Part shown: one piece after another, positions 28,414 to 37,801 of the stretch
How the letters are laid out: each line of letters opens with the position of its first letter
Position numbering within the stretch: the stretch's first letter is position 1
Assembly: GCF_001431595.1 (NCBI RefSeq)
Contig: NZ_LDJO01000019.1
Location: forward strand, 82,534 to 146,533
Direction: 5' to 3'
Length of the DNA: 64,000 bases
Origin: Stenotrophomonas acidaminiphila
GTDB taxonomy: Bacteria > Pseudomonadota > Gammaproteobacteria > Xanthomonadales > Xanthomonadaceae
Notes under the pieces: generated by a model
Told to the model about the DNA's origin: nothing
The model's database searches: none
The model's input: only the letters and a program-made list of their open reading frames with translations
Program-made: the position numbers and the translations under genes

Positions 28414-29312
28414 ATGCCATCGACCCGCCGTGGACCACGCTGGTGGACGCCGCGTCGCTTGCCGCCGCCCTTGCCGCGGCAGCCCCGCGCCTGCTCGACG
28501 CGCGCGCCACGGCCAGCACCGCCCCGCGGCTGGTGGACGCGCGTTTCGCGCTGGCCGACCCGCAGTCCGGCGCCGCGCAGTACGCGGCGGGGCATCTGCC
28601 GGGTGCGGTGTACGCCGATCTCAACCGCGATCTGTCCGACCTGTCGCGGCAGGGCCATGGCCGGCATCCGCTGCCGGACAGCGATGCCTTCGCCGCCACC
28701 CTGGGGCGCTGGGGCATCGGCCCCGACACCCAGGTGGTGGTCTACGACGCCGGCGACGGCAGCATGGCCGCGGCGCGGCTGTGGTGGCTGCTGCGGCTGA
28801 TCGGCCACCGCCGGGTCGCGGTGCTCGATGGCGGGCTGGCGGCCTGGCAGGCCGCCGCGCAGCCGGTGGTGGCCGATCCACCGCAGGTGCAGGCGCTGCC
28901 GCCGTATCCGGGGCGCTTCGACCTGGCCCAGGTGGCCGATGCCGATGAAATCGCCGCGCGCCTGGGGCAGGCGCCCGGCTGGCTGATCGACGCGCGCGCC
29001 GGCGAGCGTTACCGCGGCGAGGTGGAGCCGCTGGACCGCGTCGCCGGGCATGTGCCCGGTGCGTTGAACCGCCCGTTCGCGCTCAATCTGCGCGATGGCC
29101 GGTTCCGCCCGGCGGCGGAACTGCGCGCCGAACTGCAGCCGCTGCTGGGCGCGCACGCGCCGGGCGATGCGGTGGTGATGTGTGGTTCCGGGGTCACCGC
29201 CTGCCACCTGGCGCTGGCCTTTGAAGTCGCCGGCCTGGGCGGCGTGCGGGTGTTCGCCGACTCCTGGAGCGGCTGGTCGTCCGATCCGTCGCGCCCGGTC
29301 GAGCGCTCCTAG
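28410..29312 (+). CDS. sseA: 3-Mercaptopyruvate sulfurtransferase
   Basis: A 300-residue protein with two rhodanese domains. The active-site loop is CGSGVTA with Cys258 as the nucleophile, the version found in mercaptopyruvate sulfurtransferases rather than thiosulfate-specific rhodaneses. The enzyme moves sulfur from 3-mercaptopyruvate to thiol acceptors or cyanide. It has no signal peptide and is cytoplasmic. The start ATG overlaps the upstream Nudix stop (ATGA). It converges on the amidase gene. Confidence 0.92.
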   Translation: MNAIDPPWTTLVDAASLAAALAAAAPRLLDARATASTAPRLVDARFALADPQSGAAQYAAGHLPGAVYADLNRDLSDLSRQGHGRHPLPDSDAFAATLGRWGIGPDTQVVVYDAGDGSMAAARLWWLLRLIGHRRVAVLDGGLAAWQAAAQPVVADPPQVQALPPYPGRFDLAQVADADEIAARLGQAPGWLIDARAGERYRGEVEPLDRVAGHVPGALNRPFALNLRDGRFRPAAELRAELQPLLGAHAPGDAVVMCGSGVTACHLALAFEVAGLGGVRVFADSWSGWSSDPSRPVERS

Positions 29313-29350
29313 CGGTACGTGACGGCGCTGCCGCGAACGCCGGCGCGCGC

Positions 29351-29908
29351 CTACATGCGCTGCAGGGGTGCCGCCGCCAGCACCTCGTCCCACGGGAAGC
29401 GCGGGCCGGGGTCGCGCTTGCGCGGCACCCGCAGCGACGGATCGTCGCTGGCCGCCACCTGCTCGGTGTCCAGGTCCTCGTGGCCGGCGATCCAGCGCAG
29501 TGCCGGCAGGCGCTGCGGCAGCCAGCGCAGCAGCGCCACCAGCGCGTCGACCTGCGCCTGCGGATACGGCTCGTGCATCGCCTGGTGGCGCGAATCCAGC
29601 CAATGCGGATAGCGGCCGCTGTTGACCAGTTCGATGCCGAGCGCGCGTGGATTGATGCCACGCACGTGGTGGGCGCTGCGTTCCGGCGCGATGTACTGGT
29701 GGATGCTGCCGTCGCGGTCGATGTAGTAATGGCCGCTGTTGCCGGTGCCGCTGTCGTACAGCACGCGTTCGCCGTACTGGCGCGCCATGGCCAGGTCCGG
29801 CAGCTCGGTGCAGTGGATCACCACCAGGTCGACCGCCGCTGCTTCGCGCAGCGCCAGCAGCGGTTCGTAGGGCAGGGGATCGATGTGGATCGCGGGCATG
29901 GCGTGCAT
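29351..29908 (-). CDS. N-acetylmuramoyl-L-alanine amidase, AmpD-like (Amidase_2)
   Basis: A 185-residue zinc amidase of the AmpD/PGRP fold. Zinc ligands fit His32 (VVIHCTE), His143 (WIAGHEDLD) and Asp166 (RKRDPGPRF); Glu93 lies in GIELVN. There is no signal peptide, pointing to the cytosol and cell-wall recycling, as for AmpD. The segment between the second histidine and the aspartate is longer than in AmpD. The start could be Met1 or Met4; no clear ribosome-binding site is visible. It is divergent from the next gene with 50 bp between. Confidence 0.88.
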   Translation of the reverse strand: MHAMPAIHIDPLPYEPLLALREAAAVDLVVIHCTELPDLAMARQYGERVLYDSGTGNSGHYYIDRDGSIHQYIAPERSAHHVRGINPRALGIELVNSGRYPHWLDSRHQAMHEPYPQAQVDALVALLRWLPQRLPALRWIAGHEDLDTEQVAASDDPSLRVPRKRDPGPRFPWDEVLAAAPLQRM

Positions 29909-29958
29909 CGACCGATGCTAGCATTGCCGCCCCGTTCCGCTTCGTCCTACGGTGCCCC

Positions 29959-30486
29959 ATGAGCCGCGGCCACTGCATTCTTTCCCACGGTTTCGAGAGC
30001 GGTCCCGACGCGACCAAGGTCACCGCGCTGGCCGAGGTGGCGCAGCGCCTGGGCTGGAGCCACGAGCGCCCCGACTACACCGATCTCGATGCCCGCCACG
30101 AGGTCAGCGAAGTGGGCGATGTACCCGCGCGCCTGCAGCGCCTGGTCCGCCTGGCCGCCGATGCCGCCCGCCGTGGCCCGGTGGTGCTGGCCGGGTCCAG
30201 CCTTGGCGCCTACGTCTCGGCCATCGCCTCGCTGCAGGTGCCGGTGCGGGGGCTGTTCCTGATGGTGCCGCCGACCCGGATGGGGCCGATGCCGGCGCTG
30301 GATGCCGCGCCGGTACCGACCAGCGTGGTGCATGCCTGGGGCGACGAACTGATCCCGCCGGCCACGGTGATCGCCTGGGCGCAGGCCCGCGCCGCGCGGC
30401 TGCTGCTGGTCGATGACGGGCACCGCCTGGAGAACCACGTGCAGGCGGCCGCACACGAGTTCGAGGCCCTGCTGCAGCGGGTCTAG
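29959..30486 (+). CDS. YqiA/YcfP-type alpha/beta hydrolase
   Basis: A 175-residue small alpha/beta hydrolase. The nucleophile elbow GSSLGAY contains the catalytic serine, HGFES near residue 10 supplies the oxyanion region, and DDGHRL holds the catalytic histidine. YqiA-type proteins are esterases active on short acyl-CoAs or esters in vitro; the natural substrate is unknown. It is compact, cytoplasmic, and has no membrane segment. rlmKL starts 125 bp downstream on the same strand. Confidence 0.85.
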   Translation: MSRGHCILSHGFESGPDATKVTALAEVAQRLGWSHERPDYTDLDARHEVSEVGDVPARLQRLVRLAADAARRGPVVLAGSSLGAYVSAIASLQVPVRGLFLMVPPTRMGPMPALDAAPVPTSVVHAWGDELIPPATVIAWAQARAARLLLVDDGHRLENHVQAAAHEFEALLQRV

Positions 30487-30611
30487 GCAGGGCCCGGGTG
30501 CGTGGCCGGGCCGGCCCGCCGGCGTCGGCCCGGTGCCTGTCCGGGGCAGGCGGGCAATGCCCCGTACAATACGCGCCCCGGCGCCGCCGCCGTTCCTGTG
30601 ATCGTTCCCCC

Positions 30612-32753
30612 GTGAAATTCTTCGTTTCCTGCGCCAAGGGCCTGGAGTACCTCCTGGCCGACGAACTGCTGGCGCTCGGTCTGCCCAGGGCCACCGCCAC
30701 CATCGCCGGGGTCAATGCCGAAGGGGAACTGCGCGACGCCCAGCGCGTGGTGCTGTGGTCGCGCCTGGCCAGCCGCGTACTGTGGCCGCTGGCCGAGTTC
30801 GATTGCCCGGACGAGGCCGCGCTGTACCAGGGCGTGCTGGCGATGCCGTGGGAAGCGCATCTGGATGCCGAGCTGACCCTGGCGGTGGACGCGCATGTTT
30901 CCGGTACCGCCATCACCCACGCGCGCTTCGCCGCGCAGCGGATCAAGGACGCGGTGGTGGACCGCCTGCGCGGTGAAGGGCTGGAGCGGCCGTCGGTGAA
31001 CGTCGAACTGCCGGACGTGCGCATCAACCTGTCGCTGCGCAAGGGCCGCGCCACGATCTCCATCGACCTCGGCGGCGGTTCGCTGCACCGGCGCGGCTGG
31101 CGCCTGGCGCAGAACGATGCGCCGCTCAAGGAAAACCTCGCCGCGGCGGTGCTGCTGCGCGCCGGCTGGCCGAAGATCCATGCCGAAGGCGGCGGCCTGC
31201 TCGACCCGATGTGCGGTGGCGGCACGCTGCTGATCGAAGGTGCGCTGATGGCTGCCGACGTCGCGCCCGGGCTGCAGCGCCATGGCAGCCTGCCGCCGAG
31301 CCGCTGGCGCGGTTTCGACCAGGTGCAGTGGCGCGAACTGATGGCCGAGGCGCGCGAGCGCGAGCGCATCGGCCGCGCCGCGCTCAGGCAGGTCATCCAT
31401 GGCAGCGACCTGGATCCGCAGGCGATCCGCGCGGCCAGGCAGAACGCCGAGGAAGCCGGCGTCGGCGAGGCGGTCTGGTTCGGCGTGCGCGACGTGGCCG
31501 ACCTGCAGGTGCCGCCGCAGGGGAACGGCTGCGTGGTCTGCAACCCGCCCTATGACGAACGCCTGGCCGCCGATGCCGCGCTGTACCGGCGCCTCGGCGA
31601 TGCGCTCAAGCGCACCGTGCCGCAGTGGCGCGCCAGCCTGCTGTGCGGCAATGCCGAGCTGGCCTTCGCCACCGGCCTGCGCGCGCGCAGGACCTACCAG
31701 CTGTTCAACGGTGCCATCGAGTGCACGCTGATCGTCTGCGACCCCATCGCGGTGGCCGGGCGCGCGGACGACGGCCAGCCGCGCGAGCTCAGCGAGGGCG
31801 CGCAGATGGTGGCCAACCGCCTGCGCAAGAACCTGAAGAAGTTCAAGAGCTGGCGCGCGCGCGAGAACGTGAGCTGCTTCCGTGCCTACGACGCCGACCT
31901 GCCGGAGTACGCGGCGGCGATCGACGTCTACCAGGAGGACGGCGGCAAGCGCCGCACCTTCCTGCACGTGCAGGAGTACGTGGCACCGGCGGCGATTCCG
32001 GATGCCGACGTGCGCCGCCGCCGCAACGAGCTGCTGGCCGCCGTGCGCGAGGTGTTCGAGGTGCCGCCCGAGCAGGTGGCGTTGAAGTCGCGCGAGCGCG
32101 GCAAGGGCGGCAGCAAGTACGGCCGCTTCGAGCAGCGCGGCGAGTTCATCCTGGTGCGCGAGAACGACGCGCTGCTGCGGGTGAATCTGTTCGATTACCT
32201 GGATACCGGCCTGTTCCTCGACCACCGCCCGCTGCGCCGGCACATGGCCGAGCAGGCGCGCGGCAAGCGTTTCCTCAACCTGTTCTGCTACACCGGCGTG
32301 GCGAGCGTGGAGGCGGCGGTGGCCGGTGCGGCCTCGACCACCAGCGTCGACCTGTCCGGCACCTACCTGCAGTGGTGCGCCGACAACCTGGCCCTGAACG
32401 GCATGGGCGGCAGCCGCCACCAGCTGGTGCAGGCCGATGCGGTCAAGTGGCTGGAGGCCGAGCAGGGCCGCTACGACGTGATCTTCTGCGACCCGCCGAC
32501 CTTCTCCAACTCCGCGCGCGCCGAGGACTTCGACGTGCAGCGCGAGCAGCTGCGCCTGCTGCGCGCGGCGGTGGCGCGGCTGGCGCCGGGCGGCGTGCTG
32601 TATTTCTCCAACAACTTCCGCCGCTTCAAGCTGGAAGAGAACGCGATCGCCGGGTTCGCGCGCTGCCGCGAGATCAGTGCCAGGACCATCGGCCCGGATT
32701 TCGAACGCAACGCGCGCATCCACCGCGCGTGGGAGCTGCAGCGGCTGGAGTAA
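30612..32753 (+). CDS. rlmL: Bifunctional 23S rRNA methyltransferase RlmKL
   Basis: A 713-residue fusion of two SAM methyltransferases. It has an N-terminal THUMP RNA-binding domain (about 45-155), the RlmL domain with catalytic NPPY at 311-314 (m2G2445), and the RlmK domain with DPP at 627-629 (m7G2069). The length matches the 702-residue E. coli enzyme. The start is GTG at 30612 ([15 protein letters not shown]), fixed by the conserved N-terminus; no strong ribosome-binding site is visible and the open frame runs on upstream without support. Confidence 0.95.
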   Translation: MKFFVSCAKGLEYLLADELLALGLPRATATIAGVNAEGELRDAQRVVLWSRLASRVLWPLAEFDCPDEAALYQGVLAMPWEAHLDAELTLAVDAHVSGTAITHARFAAQRIKDAVVDRLRGEGLERPSVNVELPDVRINLSLRKGRATISIDLGGGSLHRRGWRLAQNDAPLKENLAAAVLLRAGWPKIHAEGGGLLDPMCGGGTLLIEGALMAADVAPGLQRHGSLPPSRWRGFDQVQWRELMAEARERERIGRAALRQVIHGSDLDPQAIRAARQNAEEAGVGEAVWFGVRDVADLQVPPQGNGCVVCNPPYDERLAADAALYRRLGDALKRTVPQWRASLLCGNAELAFATGLRARRTYQLFNGAIECTLIVCDPIAVAGRADDGQPRELSEGAQMVANRLRKNLKKFKSWRARENVSCFRAYDADLPEYAAAIDVYQEDGGKRRTFLHVQEYVAPAAIPDADVRRRRNELLAAVREVFEVPPEQVALKSRERGKGGSKYGRFEQRGEFILVRENDALLRVNLFDYLDTGLFLDHRPLRRHMAEQARGKRFLNLFCYTGVASVEAAVAGAASTTSVDLSGTYLQWCADNLALNGMGGSRHQLVQADAVKWLEAEQGRYDVIFCDPPTFSNSARAEDFDVQREQLRLLRAAVARLAPGGVLYFSNNFRRFKLEENAIAGFARCREISARTIGPDFERNARIHRAWELQRLE

Positions 32754-32882
32754 ACGCTCCGCGATGACGCGCGTGCAACGCAACCGGTGCGCGCGCCTGT
32801 CATCTACGGGAAACGCGGTGCGCCGATCATGCGCGTCCCGGGTCGGCGCCGCCGGCCCGTTTCCCGCATACCGGAGTGCCCC

Positions 32883-35285
32883 GTGAAGCGTTGCCTGCTG
32901 CCGATGGCCGTTGCCGCCATCCTGTTTCCCCTTGCCTGCGCCGATGCGCGCGCCGATACCGCCGACTCGGCCACTGCCGTTGCCGGCGAAGTCGCCGCGC
33001 CGACCACGCTGGACGCGATGATCGTCACCGGCACGCGCGGCTCCAACCGTACCCAGTTCGATACGCTGGCGCCGGTGGACGTGTTCTCACGGGAGGAAAT
33101 CCAGGCGATCGAATCGACCGACCTGTCCGACGTGCTGGCGCAGCTGGTGCCGTCGTTCGTGGTGCAGCGCCTGCCGATGGCAGACGGCCAGGTGTTCGTG
33201 CGTCCGGCCACCCTGCGCGGCCTGTCGCCGGACCAGACCCTGGTGCTGGTCAACGGCCGCCGCATGCATCGCTCGGCGCTGCTCGGCTCGCGCGGTGCGC
33301 AGGGGCCGGATCTTTCGCAGATCCCGACCAGCGCGATCAAGCGCATCGAGGTGCTGCGCGACGGTGCTTCGGCGCAATACGGTTCCGATGCCATCGCCGG
33401 CGTCATCAACATCATCCTCGACGACAGCATCGGCAGCGAGTTCACGCTGGGCGTGTCCGAGTACGCCGAGGGCGACGGCAGCGGCCGCCGCTTCGGTGCC
33501 CGCACCGGCGTCGGCCTGGGGCAGGCCGGCGTGCTGTCGCTGTTCCTCGACTACGACAGCTCCGATGCCACCTCGCGCAGCCGCCAGCGCCCGGACGCGA
33601 TCGCGTTCCAGAACGCGCATCCCGAGCTGCAGGTGCCCGATCCGGTGCAGCGCTGGGGCCAGCCCGACCTGGAGAACCGGCGGCTGGGCTTCAACCTGAA
33701 GCTGCCGTTCGGGCAGACCGCCGAGGCCTATGCCCATGGCCTGTACAACAGCGGCGAGGGCATCAGCGATTTCAACTGGCGCAATCCCGACGGCACCGCC
33801 TCGGTGTACAAGCCGACCGCGGTGTTCCCCGGCTGGGACGTGCGCAGCCTGTACCCGACCGGCTTTTCGCCCAAGTACGGCAGCGACTACGACGACCTGC
33901 AGCTGGTGGCCGGCGTGCGCGGCCAGTTCACCCCCGACCTGAGCTGGGACGTCAGCGGCGCCTATGGCCGCAACCGCATCGAGTACACCCTGGACGAGTC
34001 GATCAACGCCTCGCTGGGCCCGGCCAGCCCGACCTCGTTCTACCTGGGGCGGCTGTCGCAGGTGGAGAAGAACGTCAACGCCGATTTCGTCTACGGCCTG
34101 CCGCTGGCGGTGCTGGCGGCGCCGCTGAACATCGCCTTCGGCGCCGAGTTCCGCGAGGAAACCTACGGCGTGGATGCCGGCGATCCGGCGTCGTACGCGA
34201 TCGGCCCGGGCGCGGCGGCCGGACTGGCCGGCAACTCCAACGGCGCGCCGGGCTTCGGCCCGGACAACGCCGGGCGCTGGAGTCAGCGCAGCCATGCCGC
34301 CTACGTGGACGTGGAGGCGCCGTTGAGCACGCGCTGGAACGTCGGTGCGGCCGCGCGCTACGAGCGCTTCTCCAGCTTCGGCGGCACCCTCGACGGCAAG
34401 CTCTCCACCCGTTTCGAGGTCACCCCGGCGCTGGCGCTGCGCGGCTCGGTGTCCACCGGCTTCCGCGCACCGACCCCGGGCCAGCTGTACACCACCAGCA
34501 CCGTGCAGGGCCTGGACACGGTGACGCTGCAGGTGTTCACCTCCGGGCGCCTGTCGCCGAGCGATCCGCTGGCGCGGCAGCTGGGCGCCAGCGCGCTCAA
34601 GCCGGAGCAGTCGCGCACCACCTCGCTGGGCCTGGCCTGGCGCAACGATGCGGGCCTTTCCGGCTCGGTGGACCTGTACGACATCAAGGTCACCGACCGT
34701 TTCAGCCAGTCCGCCGCGTTCCAGATCCCGGCCGGCATCCCCAACCCGATGGGATACACCTCGGTCAGCTACTTCACCAACGATTTCGACACCACCACGC
34801 GCGGCGTGGACCTGGTCGGCAGCTGGGTGGGCGACGCCGGCCCGGGCCGGCTCAACCTGACCCTGGGCTGGAACTACAACCGCACGCAGGTGGACAAGGG
34901 CGCGACCAGCGTCGCCACCAGCCAGACCCAGCGGGTGATCTTCGAGGAACGCCTGCCGCGGCAGAAGGGCACGTTCAGCGCCGACTACGCCATCGGCAAC
35001 TGGAGCGTGCTGGCCAAGCTGCGCCACTACGGCGCCTGGACCGACTCCACCGGCAACGCCACCGGCGACATCTTCCAGCGCTTCGGCGACATGCAGTTCT
35101 TCGACCTGGCGCTGGCCTACCGCTTCAACGCCGGCAACAGCCTGCGCATCGGTGCCGACAACCTGTTCGACCGCTATCCGGACGAGGCGGTGTTCCAGGC
35201 CAGCCGCGGCCTGGTGTATTCGCGCAACGCGCCGTACGACACCGACGGGCGCAACGTCTATGCCGAATACCGGGTGAAGTTCTGA
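32883..35285 (+). CDS. TonB-dependent outer-membrane receptor
   Basis: An 800-residue receptor using proton motive force via TonB to import a ligand. The signal peptide covers residues 1-24 (ends ARA), followed by a TonB-box-like stretch TLDAMIVTGTR. The plug domain spans about 45-160 (VLVNGRRMH, RIEVLRDGASAQYGSDAIAG), and the 22-strand barrel ends in YAEYRVKF. The start is GTG at 32883; upstream in-frame ATGs would place extra residues before the signal. The ligand is not evident from sequence. The stop is 2 bases before the PvdN-like gene, so the two are co-transcribed and may act on the same compound. Confidence 0.92.
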   Translation: MKRCLLPMAVAAILFPLACADARADTADSATAVAGEVAAPTTLDAMIVTGTRGSNRTQFDTLAPVDVFSREEIQAIESTDLSDVLAQLVPSFVVQRLPMADGQVFVRPATLRGLSPDQTLVLVNGRRMHRSALLGSRGAQGPDLSQIPTSAIKRIEVLRDGASAQYGSDAIAGVINIILDDSIGSEFTLGVSEYAEGDGSGRRFGARTGVGLGQAGVLSLFLDYDSSDATSRSRQRPDAIAFQNAHPELQVPDPVQRWGQPDLENRRLGFNLKLPFGQTAEAYAHGLYNSGEGISDFNWRNPDGTASVYKPTAVFPGWDVRSLYPTGFSPKYGSDYDDLQLVAGVRGQFTPDLSWDVSGAYGRNRIEYTLDESINASLGPASPTSFYLGRLSQVEKNVNADFVYGLPLAVLAAPLNIAFGAEFREETYGVDAGDPASYAIGPGAAAGLAGNSNGAPGFGPDNAGRWSQRSHAAYVDVEAPLSTRWNVGAAARYERFSSFGGTLDGKLSTRFEVTPALALRGSVSTGFRAPTPGQLYTTSTVQGLDTVTLQVFTSGRLSPSDPLARQLGASALKPEQSRTTSLGLAWRNDAGLSGSVDLYDIKVTDRFSQSAAFQIPAGIPNPMGYTSVSYFTNDFDTTTRGVDLVGSWVGDAGPGRLNLTLGWNYNRTQVDKGATSVATSQTQRVIFEERLPRQKGTFSADYAIGNWSVLAKLRHYGAWTDSTGNATGDIFQRFGDMQFFDLALAYRFNAGNSLRIGADNLFDRYPDEAVFQASRGLVYSRNAPYDTDGRNVYAEYRVKF

Positions 35286-35287
35286 GC

Positions 35288-36592
35288 ATGGACGGCGGGC
35301 GACGACGCTTGCTGCGCGGTGCCGCGCTGATGCCACTGGCTGTCGGCGCGGTGACGGCGGCCACCGCGGCCACCGCGGACGTGCCGGACCTGCCGGAGGC
35401 GCCGGCCGGGAGGTCGCCGGCGCAACTGGCCGGCGACGAAGCCTATTGGGCGGCGGTGGCCGCCCAGTACGACCTCGGCGACGAGGTGGTCATGCTCGAC
35501 AACGGCTACTGGGGCGCGATGGCGCGGCCGGTGCTGCAGGCGTACACGCAGGCCACCGCCGAAGTGAACCGGGGCAACGCCTGGTTCGGGCGGGTGGCGT
35601 TCCCGCAACGCATGCGCGAGGTGCAGCGCCAGCTGGCCGGCTTCCTCGGCGTGGGCGAGGACGAGGTGGTGCTTACCCGTGGCGCGACCGAAGCGCTGCA
35701 GGCGCTGATCGGCGGCTACAACCGGCTGCGGCCGGGCGACCAGGTGCTGTATGCGGACATCGACTACGACAGCACCATCACCGCGATGCGCTGGCTGCGC
35801 GCGCGGCGCGGGGTCGAGCCGGTGGCGATCGCCCTGCCCGAGCCCTGCGGCCATGCGCAGGTGCTGGAAACCTACGCGCAGGCGCTGCAGCGCAACCCGC
35901 GCCTGAAACTGATGCTGCTGACCCAGGTGAACCACCGCAACGGCATGCTGCTGCCGGTGGCGGAGATAGCGGCCATGGCCCGCGCCCGCGGCGTGGACGT
36001 GATCGTCGATGCCGCCCACGCCATCGGCCAGGTCGAGACCCGCATCGATGCGCTGGGCGCGGATTTCGCCGGCATCAACCTGCACAAGTGGATCGGCGCA
36101 CCGGTAGGCGTGGGGGCGATGTACGTGCGTCGCGGGCGGGTAGCCGACATCGACCCCTACATGGGCGATCCGGATCGTGGCATCGCCAGCCGCGTGCACA
36201 CCGGCACCGCCAACTTCGCCGCGTTCCTGGCGCTGCCGGCGGCGCTGGCGTTCCACCAGCGCATCGGGACCGCGGCCAAGCGGGCGCGCCTGCTGCGCCT
36301 GCGCGACCACTGGCGCGACGCGGTGCGTGCGCTGCCGGGGCTGCAGCTGCTGGGCCCGGACGAGCCGCGGCTGAGCAGCGCGATCGCGTCGTTCCGGCTG
36401 GCGGGACAGGTCACGCTGGAGCAGAACATCGGCGTGGCCAGGCGCCTGCTCGAGGAGCACGGGGTGTTCACCGTGCACCGCGACGGACTGGCGCATGGCG
36501 CCTGCGTGCGGGTCACGCCGGGCATCTTCACCGCGCCGGCGCAGATGGACCGGCTGGTGGCGGGCCTGCGCAGGCTTGCCGGCGCCGCCTGA
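35288..36592 (+). CDS. Tat-exported class V aminotransferase-fold PLP enzyme (PvdN-like)
   Basis: A 434-residue PLP enzyme of the aminotransferase class V / isopenicillin-N-epimerase group. The N-terminus GRRRLLRGAAL followed by a hydrophobic stretch to about residue 30 is a twin-arginine export signal. The PLP lysine is Lys267 (NLHKWIGAP), and Asp241 (DAAHAIG) contacts the pyridine nitrogen. An exported, cofactor-loaded class V enzyme recalls PvdN of Pseudomonas, which modifies pyoverdine in the periplasm. Here no siderophore synthesis gene is nearby; the partner is the TonB-dependent receptor 2 bases upstream. The substrate is unknown. Confidence 0.85.
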   Translation: MDGGRRRLLRGAALMPLAVGAVTAATAATADVPDLPEAPAGRSPAQLAGDEAYWAAVAAQYDLGDEVVMLDNGYWGAMARPVLQAYTQATAEVNRGNAWFGRVAFPQRMREVQRQLAGFLGVGEDEVVLTRGATEALQALIGGYNRLRPGDQVLYADIDYDSTITAMRWLRARRGVEPVAIALPEPCGHAQVLETYAQALQRNPRLKLMLLTQVNHRNGMLLPVAEIAAMARARGVDVIVDAAHAIGQVETRIDALGADFAGINLHKWIGAPVGVGAMYVRRGRVADIDPYMGDPDRGIASRVHTGTANFAAFLALPAALAFHQRIGTAAKRARLLRLRDHWRDAVRALPGLQLLGPDEPRLSSAIASFRLAGQVTLEQNIGVARRLLEEHGVFTVHRDGLAHGACVRVTPGIFTAPAQMDRLVAGLRRLAGAA

Positions 36593-36614
36593 AGGACTGC
36601 ATGGGGATGCGGGA

Positions 36615-36647
36615 CGGCCGTGGGGCGGGGATACAGCCCCACGGCCG
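36615..36647. terminator. Bidirectional hairpin, PLP enzyme / rnfB-like
   Basis: Perfect 12-bp stem CGGCCGTGGGGC / GCCCCACGGCCG with a 9-base loop between two convergent genes. No U tract is present. Confidence 0.6.
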
Positions 36648-36655
36648 CGGGGCGG

Positions 36656-37072
36656 TCACGCCGGCTGCAGCACGATGCAATCCACCGGGCAGGGCGGGAT
36701 GCACAGTTCGCAGCCGGTGCACAGCCCGGCCAGCACCGTGTGCATGAACCTGGCGCCGCCGACGATGGCGTCTACCGGGCAGGCCTGGATGCATTTGGTG
36801 CAGCCGATGCAGTCGGCTTCGACGATCACCGCGACCTGCGCCGGGATGTGCGCACCGCGGCCGCGGTCGTAGGGCCGCGCCGGCACGCCGAGGATGTGCG
36901 CCAGCGTGCGTGCGCCGGCGTCGCCGCCGGGCGGGCAGTGGTCGATGCCGGCTTCGCCGCGCGCCATCGCCTCGGCATACGGGCGGCAGCCGTCGTAGCC
37001 GCACTGCCCGCACTGGGTCTGCGGCAGCACCCGGTCCAGGCGTTCGATCAGGTTGTCCTGCGTATCGTGCAT
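36656..37072 (-). CDS. RnfB-like iron-sulfur ferredoxin
   Basis: A 138-residue protein with an N-terminal Fe-S domain (Cys21, Cys24, Cys29, Cys46) like that of RnfB, and two ferredoxin motifs, [12 protein letters not shown] and [12 protein letters not shown], for two [4Fe-4S] clusters. RnfB of full Rnf complexes has an N-terminal membrane segment; it is absent here, and no other rnf gene is in the window. A soluble electron carrier, possibly for an Fe-S enzyme, is more likely than an ion pump. It starts 8 bases after the HAD gene and sits in one run with metG. Confidence 0.88.
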   Translation of the reverse strand: MHDTQDNLIERLDRVLPQTQCGQCGYDGCRPYAEAMARGEAGIDHCPPGGDAGARTLAHILGVPARPYDRGRGAHIPAQVAVIVEADCIGCTKCIQACPVDAIVGGARFMHTVLAGLCTGCELCIPPCPVDCIVLQPA

Positions 37073-37080
37073 GCGTGTGG

Positions 37081-37671
37081 TCAGGAAGCGGGTCTGCCGC
37101 GGTACCAGCGTTCGTGCGCCAGTGCCAGCATCGGCCTGTCCTCGCCGCTGTCGCCATAGGCGTGGATGCGCCGGAATGCGCCCAGGTCGAAACGCTGCCG
37201 GATATGCGCGACCTTGCACGGCCCGCAATCGCCTTCGGCGTAGCGCCCGGTCAGGCGGTTGTCCTGCACCTCCAGCCGGTTGCAGATCAGCTGCAGGCCC
37301 AGTTGCCGGCACCACGACTGCAGGTACAGGTCGATGGAGGCCGAGACTACGGCCACCGTGTGGCCCTGCGCCTTGTGCCACTGGATCTGCTCCAGCATCT
37401 CCGGGCGCACCATGCCGGGCAGGTGGTCGCGCGCATAGTCGGCGGCCATCTGCGCGATCTCGCCGGCATGGCGGCCGCTGAACACCTGCGCGGTGACGCG
37501 GCGGCGGATGCGGGTGGCGGAGACCAGCTTCAGCCGGTAGCCCAGCAGCCACGGGCCGATGCGCCACCATGCCTGCGCGCGCTGCTCGGGCGTGGCCACG
37601 CGGCGCAGGAACCGGCTGTAGGTATCGCAGACGGTGATGGTGTGGTCGAAATCGAACAGGGCCAGTTCCAT
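37081..37671 (-). CDS. HAD-IB family phosphatase (SerB-like fold)
   Basis: A 196-residue haloacid-dehalogenase hydrolase. Motif I is DFDHT, with nucleophile Asp7 and acid/base Asp9. Motif II lies in [11 protein letters not shown], and motif IV in [10 protein letters not shown]. The family (HAD-IB, including phosphoserine phosphatase) removes phosphate from small molecules; the substrate is not clear. It lies 130 bp after metG, across a long hairpin (37748-37779), and 8 bases before the rnfB-like gene. Confidence 0.87.
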   Translation of the reverse strand: MELALFDFDHTITVCDTYSRFLRRVATPEQRAQAWWRIGPWLLGYRLKLVSATRIRRRVTAQVFSGRHAGEIAQMAADYARDHLPGMVRPEMLEQIQWHKAQGHTVAVVSASIDLYLQSWCRQLGLQLICNRLEVQDNRLTGRYAEGDCGPCKVAHIRQRFDLGAFRRIHAYGDSGEDRPMLALAHERWYRGRPAS

Positions 37672-37747
37672 GGTTCCAGTGCCGATGCGGGGCCTTCTCT
37701 GGCAAAGGGGACGCGAAGCAGCCGGGGAAATGACAGGCGCGGAGCGC

Positions 37748-37779
37748 GGCCCCGGGCCGGCACGCGCAGGCCCGGGGCC
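37748..37779 (-). other. Hairpin between metG and HAD gene
   Basis: Perfect 11-bp inverted repeat GGCCCCGGGCC / GGCCCGGGGCC with a 10-base loop. It lacks a U tract. It may limit read-through from metG or stabilise its message. Confidence 0.4.
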
Positions 37780-37801
37780 CCCGGCCGTACCGCGGCCGGC
37801 G

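Noticed and set aside
32876..36592. Giant 1238-codon frame through the TonB receptor and PLP enzyme genes
   Set aside because: The first two thirds are a shadow frame of the receptor; only the part from 35288 shows a protein family.
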